Shown piece after piece: positions 37,569 through 43,968 of a DNA stretch of 64,000 nt. The notes beneath the pieces were generated by a model that saw only the letters and a list, made by a program, of their open reading frames with translations, searched no databases and was not told the DNA's origin. Source of the DNA: Pseudomonas sp. URMO17WK12:I2 (lineage in GTDB: Bacteria; Pseudomonadota; Gammaproteobacteria; Pseudomonadales; Pseudomonadaceae); contig NZ_QKYW01000001.1 in NCBI RefSeq assembly GCF_003253735.1, positions 496,001 to 560,000 of the forward strand. The letters run 5' to 3'. A program made the position numbers and the translations under genes. The first letter of the stretch is position 1; the number at the start of each line of letters is the position of its first letter.

Positions 37569-39119
37569 ATGGCCAACTTCAATCTGTTCAATACCCGGCA
37601 AGCCCAACTGCCGGCCAGCGACACACTGAACAACCAGCAAGCCCCGGCCTACAGCTACAAGTCCAAGCACAAGCTGGCCCAGTTGGCCGTTACCGGTTGC
37701 TTGAACCAGACCTACTACGCCGATGCTGAAACCCAGTTGGCCGAGGTATTGAAGCTGGTCGCCGAACTGGACGCCCGCTACGTGGCAAAGGCCGCTGTGT
37801 ACGCTCGCAAGAAAGGCCACATGAAGGACATGCCGGCTCTGCTACTGGCAGCCCTGGCCGCACAGCGCTCTAGCCTGGTGCCGGCGCTGTTCGCCGAGGT
37901 GGTGGATAACGGCAAGATGCTGCGCACCTTCGTACAGATCCTGCGCAGTGGCGTGACCGGTCGCAAGTCGCTCGGCTCGCAGCCGAAGCGCCTGGTACAG
38001 ACCTGGCTGAACAGCGCCAGCGAACGCCAGCTGCTGCAGGCCGCGGTCGGTAATCAGCCATCACTGGCGGACGTGGTGAAGATGGTTCACCCCAAGCCGG
38101 CAGAAGCGTGGCGCGAAGCGTTCTTCGCCTGGCTGATCGGCAAGCCGGCGGATGCCGCCGCCCTGCCACCGCTGACTCGCGCCCTGCTGGCGTTTCGCAG
38201 CGGAGCGAGCAGCGAGCTGCCAGACGTACCGTTCCAGTTGCTCGGCAACGAGATGTTGAGCGCGGCGCAATGGGCGGAGCTGGCAGGCCGCATGGGTTGG
38301 CAGGCGCTGCGTATGAACCTGAACACGCTGCTGCGCAACGGCGCATTCGAGATCGAGGGCTGCACGGAAATAGTCGCCGCACGGCTGGCAGACGCAGAGG
38401 CGATAGCCAAGGCGCGGGCGTACCCGTACCAGTTGCTGGCGGCCTATCGCATGGCCGGCAACGGTGTACCGGTGGTGGTACGTGAAGCGCTGCAGGATGC
38501 CCTGGAGCTGTCGCTGGCCAACGTGCCGGCACTGAGCGGCAACGTGGTGGTGTGCCCGGATGTATCCGGCTCGATGGCGAGCCCGGTAACCGGCTACCGC
38601 CAGGGTGCGACCACGGCGGTACGCTGCATCGATGTGGCGGCGCTGGTGGCAGCGGCGATATTGCGCAAGCAGCCGCATGCCCAGGTTCTGCCGTTCGAGA
38701 ACAAGGTGGTGAAGGTAACGCTCAACCCGCGTGACAGCGTGATGAGCAACGCGCAGAAGCTGGCAGCGATCGGCGGTGGCGGAACCAGTTGCTCGGCGCC
38801 GCTCAAGCAACTGGCGGATGCCAGGGCCAAGGTGGATACGCTGATCCTGGTTTCCGACAACGAATCCTGGATCGACGCCCGCCGCCATGGCGCAACGGAG
38901 ACGATGCGCCAGTGGGAGGGGATCAAGCAGTTCAACCCGCAAGCGCGGCTGATCTGCATCGACCTGCAACCCCATGGCACCACCCAGGCGCCGGATCGTG
39001 CAGACATCCTGAATGTCGGCGGCTTCAGTGACGCGGTGTTCGACGTGGTGGCGCAGTTCGCCAGCGGCACGTTCGGTACCGGCCACTGGGTCGACGCCAT
39101 CGAGAAGATGGAGATATGA
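37569..39119 (+). CDS. rsr: Rsr, bacterial Ro60 protein (TROVE plus vWA domains)
   Basis: 516 aa. Residues 1 to about 320 are a TROVE/HEAT-like ring (AKAAVYARKKGHMKDMPALL; FVQILRSGVTGRKSLGSQPK). Residues 324-516 are a von Willebrand A domain with an intact MIDAS (DVSGSM, Asp331) and GGTSCSAPL. Ro60 proteins bind Y RNAs on the outside of the ring and pass single-stranded ends of misfolded RNAs through the hole; in bacteria they act with exoribonucleases such as PNPase. It is the first gene after the sigma54-type promoter and is followed by five Y-RNA-like units, so the RNA partners appear to be co-transcribed. Confidence 0.93.
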   Translation: MANFNLFNTRQAQLPASDTLNNQQAPAYSYKSKHKLAQLAVTGCLNQTYYADAETQLAEVLKLVAELDARYVAKAAVYARKKGHMKDMPALLLAALAAQRSSLVPALFAEVVDNGKMLRTFVQILRSGVTGRKSLGSQPKRLVQTWLNSASERQLLQAAVGNQPSLADVVKMVHPKPAEAWREAFFAWLIGKPADAAALPPLTRALLAFRSGASSELPDVPFQLLGNEMLSAAQWAELAGRMGWQALRMNLNTLLRNGAFEIEGCTEIVAARLADAEAIAKARAYPYQLLAAYRMAGNGVPVVVREALQDALELSLANVPALSGNVVVCPDVSGSMASPVTGYRQGATTAVRCIDVAALVAAAILRKQPHAQVLPFENKVVKVTLNPRDSVMSNAQKLAAIGGGGTSCSAPLKQLADARAKVDTLILVSDNESWIDARRHGATETMRQWEGIKQFNPQARLICIDLQPHGTTQAPDRADILNVGGFSDAVFDVVAQFASGTFGTGHWVDAIEKMEI

Positions 39120-39124
39120 AAGTC

Positions 39125-39149
39125 ATGCTCCGCCCACTGGGCGGAGCAT
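39125..39149 (+). promoter_or_regulatory. Perfect 11-bp hairpin just after rsr
   Basis: ATGCTCCGCCC-ACT-GGGCGGAGCAT starts 6 nt after the rsr stop and is followed by ATAAAAAG, not a T-run. It may stabilise the 3' end of the rsr message or guide processing of the downstream RNAs. Confidence 0.65.
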
Positions 39150-39172
39150 ATAAAAAGAGCAATTTCGCGGCA

Positions 39173-39285
39173 CCATGAATGCCGTCGAGACTACAGGTAA
39201 GCGAGGCCGGGAACTCCGGTACGAGCGAGCAGGTTCAAGCCCTGCAACGCGCTAGCGCGAAAGGTCTCGGCGAACTTGGTCATGG
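39173..39285 (+). ncRNA. Y-RNA-like unit 1 (T-arm and capped stem, no D-arm seen)
   Basis: The ends CCATGA / TCATGG form the outer helix. The inner helix CCGTCGAGAC / GTCTCGGCG has one G-U pair. The internal loop between them carries GAATG on one side and GAACTTGG on the other, resembling the CGAA / ACUUG Ro-binding loop of animal Y RNAs. The module has a T-arm-like hairpin GCAGG-TTCAAGC-CCTGC (39229-39245) and a CGCG-CTAG-CGCG stem (39248-39259). A further hairpin CCGG-GAACT-CCGG is at 39207-39219. Confidence 0.75.
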
Positions 39286-39293
39286 CGAAGCGA

Positions 39294-39379
39294 GGCACGA
39301 ATGCCAGTGGCTGTACAGGTTATGCCGGTTTCGATACCGGCCCGTGGCAACACGGAACAGTCGCCCCTCTTGTCGTGCC
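39294..39379 (+). ncRNA. Y-RNA-like unit 2 (short module)
   Basis: Outer helix GGCACGA / TCGTGCC (7 bp, perfect); inner helix GTGGCTGT / ACAGTCGC with two G-U pairs; loop signals CGAATGCC and CTCTTGTCG. The module is a T-arm-like hairpin GCCGG-TTTCGATA-CCGGC (39325-39342) and the stem CCGTG-GCAA-CACGG (39342-39355), capped by a GNRA tetraloop. No D-arm is visible. It is the smallest of the five units. Confidence 0.75.
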
Positions 39380-39395
39380 ACCTGATTCACGGTTT

Positions 39396-39527
39396 TGCGA
39401 CGAATGCCGGTGGAACTACACCCTTCCACGGTCGAGATGCGGGTTCGAATCCCGTCGGCTCCATCACTGAGGGGCCGTAGTTCAATGGCAGAACACGAAA
39501 ATACGTTTCACCACCTTTGTCGTCGCA
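39396..39527 (+). ncRNA. Y-RNA-like unit 3 with a complete circularly permuted tRNA module
   Basis: Outer helix TGCGACGA / TCGTCGCA (8 bp, perfect); inner helix GGTGGAAC / GTTTCACC (8 bp, one G-U); loop signals CGAATGCC and ACCTTTGTCG. In the module a canonical T-arm GCGGG-TTCGAAT-CCCGT (39439-39455) leads to the acceptor strand CGGCTCC, an 8-nt loop ATCACTGA, the partner GGGGCCG (7 bp, one G-U), then TA and the D-arm GTTC-AATGGCA-GAAC (39480-39494). Order is 3' half then 5' half of a tRNA. TCTTTTTC follows the outer helix and may cause some termination. Confidence 0.85.
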
Positions 39528-39537
39528 TCTTTTTCAG

Positions 39538-39644
39538 GCAGCGAATGCGGCCGGGCATTCCATCGGAACTGTGGGTTCGAATCCCACCTTGCGAAAGCAA
39601 GGCGCTCACCTGGCAGAGCACATGTCCGCCGAACTTGTCGCTGC
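39538..39644 (+). ncRNA. Y-RNA-like unit 4 with permuted tRNA module, GAAA cap
   Basis: Outer helix GCAGCGA / TCGCTGC (7 bp, perfect). The inner helix GGC-(C)-GGGCAT / ATGTCC-GCC has one bulged C, as in the Ro-binding helix of animal Y RNAs. Loop signals are CGAATG and CGAACTTGTCG. Module: T-arm GTGGG-TTCGAAT-CCCAC (39571-39587), acceptor mimic CTTGC-GAAA-GCAAG (39588-39601), 2-nt linker, D-arm GCTC-ACCTGGCA-GAGC (39604-39619). Confidence 0.85.
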
Positions 39645-39646
39645 AC

Positions 39647-39668
39647 GGAGGCCTGCCTCCACTTTTTT
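39647..39668 (+). terminator. Terminator-like hairpin between Y-RNA units 4 and 5
   Basis: GGAGG-CCTG-CCTCC followed by ACTTTTTT has the form of a short Rho-independent terminator. It would release units 1-4 and let only read-through reach unit 5 and rtcB. The stem is only 5-6 bp, so termination is probably partial. Confidence 0.5.
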
Positions 39669-39676
39669 GATTGACC

Positions 39677-39791
39677 CGGCGAATGCCGGTGGAACTACAG
39701 AACGTGAAGGTTGCGGGTTCAACTCCCGCCCCGGCGACGGGTAGCTCAATTGGATAGAGCAACGCGCATGTTTCACCAACGATTGTCGCCG
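39677..39791 (+). ncRNA. Y-RNA-like unit 5 with permuted tRNA module, GCGA cap
   Basis: Outer helix CGGCGA / TCGCCG (6 bp); inner helix GGTGGAAC / GTTTCACC, identical to unit 3; loop signals CGAATGCC and AACGATTGTCG. Module: GTT/AAC extension, T-arm GCGGG-TTCAACT-CCCGC (39713-39729), acceptor mimic CCCG-GCGA-CGGG (39730-39741), TA, D-arm GCTC-AATTGGATA-GAGC (39744-39760) with the invariant GG. It ends 39 nt before rtcB. Confidence 0.85.
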
Positions 39792-39830
39792 TACTGCAAA
39801 CGCTGGCACGACCAGCCCGAATACGAGTGA

Positions 39831-41063
39831 ATGATGATGCAAACCAAGACCTACAACCTGCTGGAAGTCGCCAATGGCAAGCCGATCAAGCTGTGGACGC
39901 AAGGCGTTCCGGTCGAGGAAGACGCCAGGCAGCAACTGATGAATACCGCGAAGATGCCCTTCATCTTCAAGCACCTGGCCGTGATGCCGGACGTGCATCT
40001 GGGTAAGGGCTCGACCATCGGCAGCGTGATTCCCACGGTCGGCGCGATCATCCCGGCGGCGGTCGGGGTGGATATCGGTTGCGGCATGATCGCCGCGCGC
40101 ACCTCGCTGATGGCCTCCGACCTGCCGGACAACCTGGCCGGCCTGCGCGCCGCCATCGAGAAGGCCGTGCCCCATGGGCGCACTGCTGGTCGTGGGGCTC
40201 GCGATAAAGGCGCCTGGGAAAACGTGCCGGAGCTGGCCGACCACGCCTGGTCGGCACTGAGCCAGCGCTTCAAGGCCATCACCGACAAGTACCCACGGCT
40301 GGAGAAGACCAACAACCGCAAACACCTGGGAACCCTGGGAACCGGTAACCACTTCGTCGAGGTGTGTCTGGACGAGGCGAATCGTGTCTGGTTCATGTTG
40401 CACAGCGGGTCACGCGGCGTGGGTAACGCCATTGGCAACCTGTTCATCGAACTGGCCCAGGCCGATATGCGCCATCACATCGCCAACCTGCCAGACCGTG
40501 ACCTGGCCTATTTCGAGGAAGGCAGCCAGCACTTCGACGATTACGTGGAAGCGGTGGGCTGGGCCCAGGACTTCGCCAAGCAGAACCGCGCATTGATGAT
40601 GCACGCGGTGGTCGCGGCAGCCCGCGGGGTGATCGCCAAGCCGTTCGAGGTCGCGCTGGAGGCGGTGAACTGCCACCACAACTACGTGCAGAAGGAACGT
40701 CACTTCGGTGAAGAAGTGCTGGTAACGCGCAAAGGCGCAGTGTCGGCAAAGAAGGGCGAACTGGGCATCATCCCCGGCTCCATGGGTGCCAAGAGCTTCA
40801 TCGTGCGCGGACTGGGTAATGAGGAAGCGTTCTGCTCCTGCAGCCACGGCGCCGGCCGCACCATGAGCCGCACCAAGGCGAAGAAGCTGTTCACCGTGGC
40901 CGACCAGATCAAGGCCACGGCCCACGTCGAATGCCGCAAGGACGCCGACGTGATCGACGAAATCCCGATGGCCTACAAGGATATCGACCAGGTCATGGAC
41001 GCCCAGCGCGAGCTGGTGGAAGTGGTGCACACCCTGCGTCAGGTGGTGTGCGTGAAAGGATAG
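39831..41063 (+). CDS. rtcB: RtcB, RNA 3'-phosphate/2',3'-cyclic-phosphate ligase
   Basis: 410 aa; three ATG codons in a row (39831, 39834, 39837) follow GAG. Conserved blocks: DVHLGKGSTIGSVIPT, GVDIGCGMIAAR (metal-binding Cys), GTLGTGNHFVEV, CHHNYVQKE, and SCSHGAGRTMSR with the His that is guanylylated. RtcB joins 3'-phosphate or cyclic-phosphate ends to 5'-OH ends using GTP and Mn2+. The length is that of the shorter bacterial type. It follows the Y-RNA array by 39 nt, so its messages carry or are processed from the array. Confidence 0.95.
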   Translation: MMMQTKTYNLLEVANGKPIKLWTQGVPVEEDARQQLMNTAKMPFIFKHLAVMPDVHLGKGSTIGSVIPTVGAIIPAAVGVDIGCGMIAARTSLMASDLPDNLAGLRAAIEKAVPHGRTAGRGARDKGAWENVPELADHAWSALSQRFKAITDKYPRLEKTNNRKHLGTLGTGNHFVEVCLDEANRVWFMLHSGSRGVGNAIGNLFIELAQADMRHHIANLPDRDLAYFEEGSQHFDDYVEAVGWAQDFAKQNRALMMHAVVAAARGVIAKPFEVALEAVNCHHNYVQKERHFGEEVLVTRKGAVSAKKGELGIIPGSMGAKSFIVRGLGNEEAFCSCSHGAGRTMSRTKAKKLFTVADQIKATAHVECRKDADVIDEIPMAYKDIDQVMDAQRELVEVVHTLRQVVCVKG

Positions 41064-41068
41064 AGATT

Positions 41069-42421
41069 ATGAAACACCTGAAAGATTGGCTGCAGTGGCT
41101 GAAAAGCCGACCGACCTCCGGCGACTACTGGGAAGACCGTCGCCTTCACGAAGCAATGGAAGCCCTCGCTGGCTGTAAGGGCGAAAGCGACTGGCTCACG
41201 CTGAGCCGTCACGGCAACGGTTTCGTGCGCGAGGTGGCGGTGCGTGAGCTGAGCGAGTTGCCTTCACCAGAAGCCCTGGCTGCCCTGCTCGAACTAGTCA
41301 ACGATTGGGTGCCACAAGTACGTCAATTGGCCAATGCTGGTGTGCAGCGCTATCTCACGTCCGAGCATGCGCCAGCGTTGCTGCATGCCCTGCAACCGCT
41401 GATGGCGCTTGCCGAGCGCCAACGCGCCGACCACAGCCAGACACTGGCTGCAGCCCGTACCGTACTGCAGGGTGCCGAAGTACGCGATGCGGTGCTGACG
41501 GCATTCCTCGCACAACAAGGCAAAAGCGCTCGATTTCTGTTCGACCTGCTGCTGGAGGCAAGCGATGAGCCGACCGACCTGCTCGGCAAGGCACTGGCAC
41601 ACCGCGAGATGACGGTACGGCAGATGGCGGTTTCGGCCTGCCAGAGCCTGCCCGCCGAACAGGCAGTGCCGCTACTGCAGCTGGCACTGGCTACACCCGG
41701 TGCCAGCGTACGGGTCAAAGCCATGCATGCGCTGCTGAGCCAGCTCGACGATCCACGCGAGATGCTGCGCAGCGCCCTGCTGGATGCTTCGCCGGCGGTG
41801 CGTAGCCTGGCCCGCTGGGCGGCGCCGCGCTGGCAACTCGATGCCGGCGAAGTGCTCGCAAAGCGACTGGACACAGCACTGCCGAAATCCAGGCGCGAGT
41901 GGCTGGGCGTGCTTGGCCTAGCCAGCGAACTGGAGGTCAGCCTGGATGAGCGCTGGCGCGCTGCAGCGCTTCGTTCGCCCATGGCCAGCGTGCGCCTGGC
42001 GGCGCTGACGAGCCTCGGCGACGGGCACCTGGGCGAACAGTTGGCGATGCTGGATGATCCTGCCGACAAAGTCTTCGCCAAAGCTTGCGAACGCCTGGGT
42101 CGCCAGCCCTGGGATGCATTGCAAGCAGAGCTCGACGGCCGCCTGGATAGTGACTGGCAGAGCCTGCCTGACCACCGCCGCGCCGCCCTGATGGCGTTGC
42201 GACCACGCTGGCAACAACTGGCCTACCTGCTGCGTCGCCTGGATAGCGATATCCAGCAGCGCGACTACTGGCTGGTCTGGATCGCCAACTGGTGCCAGCA
42301 GCAATACCTGATGGTCGACCCGACCACAGCGCCAGCCGAACGGCGCAGGTTGCTTGCCCGGGTTAGCGAACTGCAGGACAGCGGCGCCCTGCCGTCAGGT
42401 TGCGTGACGCGCCTGACGTGA
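41069..42421 (+). CDS. HEAT-repeat protein of the rtc operon
   Basis: 450 aa from the ATG 5 nt after the rtcB stop, with GGATAG nearby as a weak ribosome site. The sequence is almost entirely amphipathic helical repeats (VREVAVRELSELPSPEALAA; VRQMAVSACQSLPAEQAVPL; VRVKAMHALLSQLDDPREML; VRLAALTSLGDGHLGEQLAM), giving an alpha-solenoid. There is no catalytic motif, signal or membrane segment. Its place directly behind rtcB and in front of two more small genes suggests a scaffold or RNA/protein-binding role in RNA repair; that is inference from position only. Confidence 0.82.
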   Translation: MKHLKDWLQWLKSRPTSGDYWEDRRLHEAMEALAGCKGESDWLTLSRHGNGFVREVAVRELSELPSPEALAALLELVNDWVPQVRQLANAGVQRYLTSEHAPALLHALQPLMALAERQRADHSQTLAAARTVLQGAEVRDAVLTAFLAQQGKSARFLFDLLLEASDEPTDLLGKALAHREMTVRQMAVSACQSLPAEQAVPLLQLALATPGASVRVKAMHALLSQLDDPREMLRSALLDASPAVRSLARWAAPRWQLDAGEVLAKRLDTALPKSRREWLGVLGLASELEVSLDERWRAAALRSPMASVRLAALTSLGDGHLGEQLAMLDDPADKVFAKACERLGRQPWDALQAELDGRLDSDWQSLPDHRRAALMALRPRWQQLAYLLRRLDSDIQQRDYWLVWIANWCQQQYLMVDPTTAPAERRRLLARVSELQDSGALPSGCVTRLT

Positions 42422-42468
42422 AACAACCGCCTGCTCGAGGCATGCGAATAACGGGATGAGGTGAGGCC

Positions 42469-43047
42469 ATGCTGCAACCCATGCAAAGCCAGCGACTCGA
42501 TGAACTGCGCACCCGCCTGGAAGAGGCGGGCTGCGTGTTCGACTTCATGGTGACCGCGCTCGATCCAACCGCCACGCCTGGCGAGGCGGAGCATCGGCTG
42601 GTGTTGCGGCTGCTGTTCGAGGCCATCCAGGAGCGCGCGCGGACCTGGCAACAGAAGCTGATCGCCCAGGATGCCCGTTACGCGAAACATCGTTGGCCCG
42701 AGTTGACTGCCGACCTGGCTCAGGCCCGCCCACAGCCGCTCACGGCCGATGCCGCTCGGGAACTGGCCAGTGAGGACGGTTTGCTGTGCCGCAACTTCCG
42801 CGACCCGCCCTACGGCACCCCGTTGCAGGTGGTGGATTTTCGCGAATGGCTGCAAGTGCTGCGGCTGTATCCGGAAGAAGGCATGCAGGTGCTCGATTGG
42901 GTCGGCGATGCGCACGAAGATCCGCAACGCAGCGCCTGGAGCGATTATTTCGACGACGGCAAGGAATGGTGGGGCATCTGGTGCCTCACTCTATACAACC
43001 CGCATCGCCGAACATTGTCCGCGCTGGCCGCCAGCGCGACAGACTAG
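42469..43047 (+). CDS. Uncharacterised rtc-operon protein, 192 aa
   Basis: Good ribosome site (GAGGTGAGGCC-ATG). I do not recognise a domain. The N-terminal half is predicted helical (SQRLDELRTRLEEAG, RLVLRLLFEAIQERARTWQQ). The C-terminal half is rich in aromatic and acidic residues (DPPYGTPLQVVDFREWLQVL, WSDYFDDGKEWWGIWCLTLY). No signal peptide. It sits between the HEAT gene and a nucleotidyltransferase gene in the same direction, with gaps of 47 and 15 bp. It is likely co-expressed with the repair enzymes. Confidence 0.75.
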   Translation: MLQPMQSQRLDELRTRLEEAGCVFDFMVTALDPTATPGEAEHRLVLRLLFEAIQERARTWQQKLIAQDARYAKHRWPELTADLAQARPQPLTADAARELASEDGLLCRNFRDPPYGTPLQVVDFREWLQVLRLYPEEGMQVLDWVGDAHEDPQRSAWSDYFDDGKEWWGIWCLTLYNPHRRTLSALAASATD

Positions 43048-43062
43048 ACAAGGATCGAACAG

Positions 43063-43851
43063 ATGGACATGCAACACCACCACCCACTCAGCGATGCCAT
43101 GCGCGCGCGGGTGCTGGCTGAACTGGACCGGGTCGAGCGCGAGCGCAACGTCAAGGTGCTGTATGCCTGCGAGTCGGGCAGCCGCGCCTGGGGGTTCGCC
43201 TCGACGGACAGCGACTACGACGTGCGCTTCGTCTACGTGGAGAAACCGGACTGGTTCGTCCAGGTCGATGCGGGCCGCGACGTGATCGAACGCCCGCTGG
43301 ACGACGAGCTGGACGTCAGCGGCTGGGAACTGCGCAAGACCTTGGGCCTGCTGCGCAAATCCAATCCGACGCTGCTGGAGTGGCTCGACTCGCCCCTGGC
43401 GTACCGCCAGGAAGATCAAGCCACGGCGCGCCTGCGCGAGCTGGCCGAGCACTTCTACAGCCCGCCGGCGGCGCGTAACCACTACCTGTCGATGGCCAGG
43501 AAGAACTTTCGCGGCTACCTGCAGGACGAGACGGTGCGTTTGAAGAAGTACTTCTACGTGCTACGCCCGCTGCTCGCCGTACTGTGGATCGACCAGGACC
43601 GTGGCCGGCCGCCGATGACTTTCGCCGACCTGCTGCAGACGGTGGACGATTCAGCGCTGCTGGCCGAGGTGGACGAACTGCTGGTGCTCAAGCGCAGTGC
43701 CGACGAGTCCGCCTACGGCCCGCGCCGCCCTGCCCTGCACGCCTTTATCGAGGCGCAGCTGGAGCGGCCGGTGCCGAGCCTGCCACGTACCCCGGCGGAC
43801 AGCGGCCTGCTCGATGCCTACCTGCGCGAGATGGTTGGCCGCTATGCCTGA
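43063..43851 (+). CDS. Predicted nucleotidyltransferase (YcgL/COG3541-like)
   Basis: 262 aa. The N-terminal part contains a textbook polymerase-beta-type nucleotidyltransferase motif: SGSRAWGFASTDSDYDVRFV, with GS and the DxD pair of metal-binding aspartates, followed by a third-strand region (LDVSGWELRKTLGLLRKSNP). The C-terminal part (LRPLLAVLWIDQDRGRPPMT) is the family's helical region. Substrate is unknown. Its position in the rtc operon suggests adding nucleotides to RNA ends or modifying a protein during repair; families of this type are known neighbours of RtcB. Confidence 0.85.
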   Translation: MDMQHHHPLSDAMRARVLAELDRVERERNVKVLYACESGSRAWGFASTDSDYDVRFVYVEKPDWFVQVDAGRDVIERPLDDELDVSGWELRKTLGLLRKSNPTLLEWLDSPLAYRQEDQATARLRELAEHFYSPPAARNHYLSMARKNFRGYLQDETVRLKKYFYVLRPLLAVLWIDQDRGRPPMTFADLLQTVDDSALLAEVDELLVLKRSADESAYGPRRPALHAFIEAQLERPVPSLPRTPADSGLLDAYLREMVGRYA

Positions 43852-43860
43852 GCCACGCCT

Positions 43861-43954
43861 GTAGCCCGGGTCGAGCACAGTGATATCCGGGCTACCACCG
43901 GGGGGACGCGGAGCGTCCCGATAGGCTTTCCCACGCAGAGCATGGGAACGATCA
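43861..43954. repeat. Compound palindromic repeat between the nucleotidyltransferase gene and rtcA
   Basis: gtagcccgggtcgagcacag / tgatatccgggctac is a short member of the family at 3344. It is followed by ggggacgcggagcgtcccg and cccacgcagagcatggga, palindromes whose inverted counterpart is at 45128-45180. The block lies inside the operon, 15 nt before rtcA. Confidence 0.7.
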
Positions 43955-43968
43955 CCAAGGATTTATAG

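Noticed and set aside
39439-39760. Four or five ordinary tRNA genes, suggested by T-loops such as GGTTCGAATCCC and D-arms such as TAGCTCAATTGGATAGAGC.
   Set aside because: The halves are in the wrong order (T-arm before D-arm), the acceptor stems are closed by loops and there is no anticodon arm. They are modules of Y-RNA-like units.
39170-39790. A CRISPR array, because a short motif recurs five times.
   Set aside because: Units are 86-132 nt with diverged repeats, uneven spacing and internal pairing between the two ends of each unit; no cas genes are nearby.
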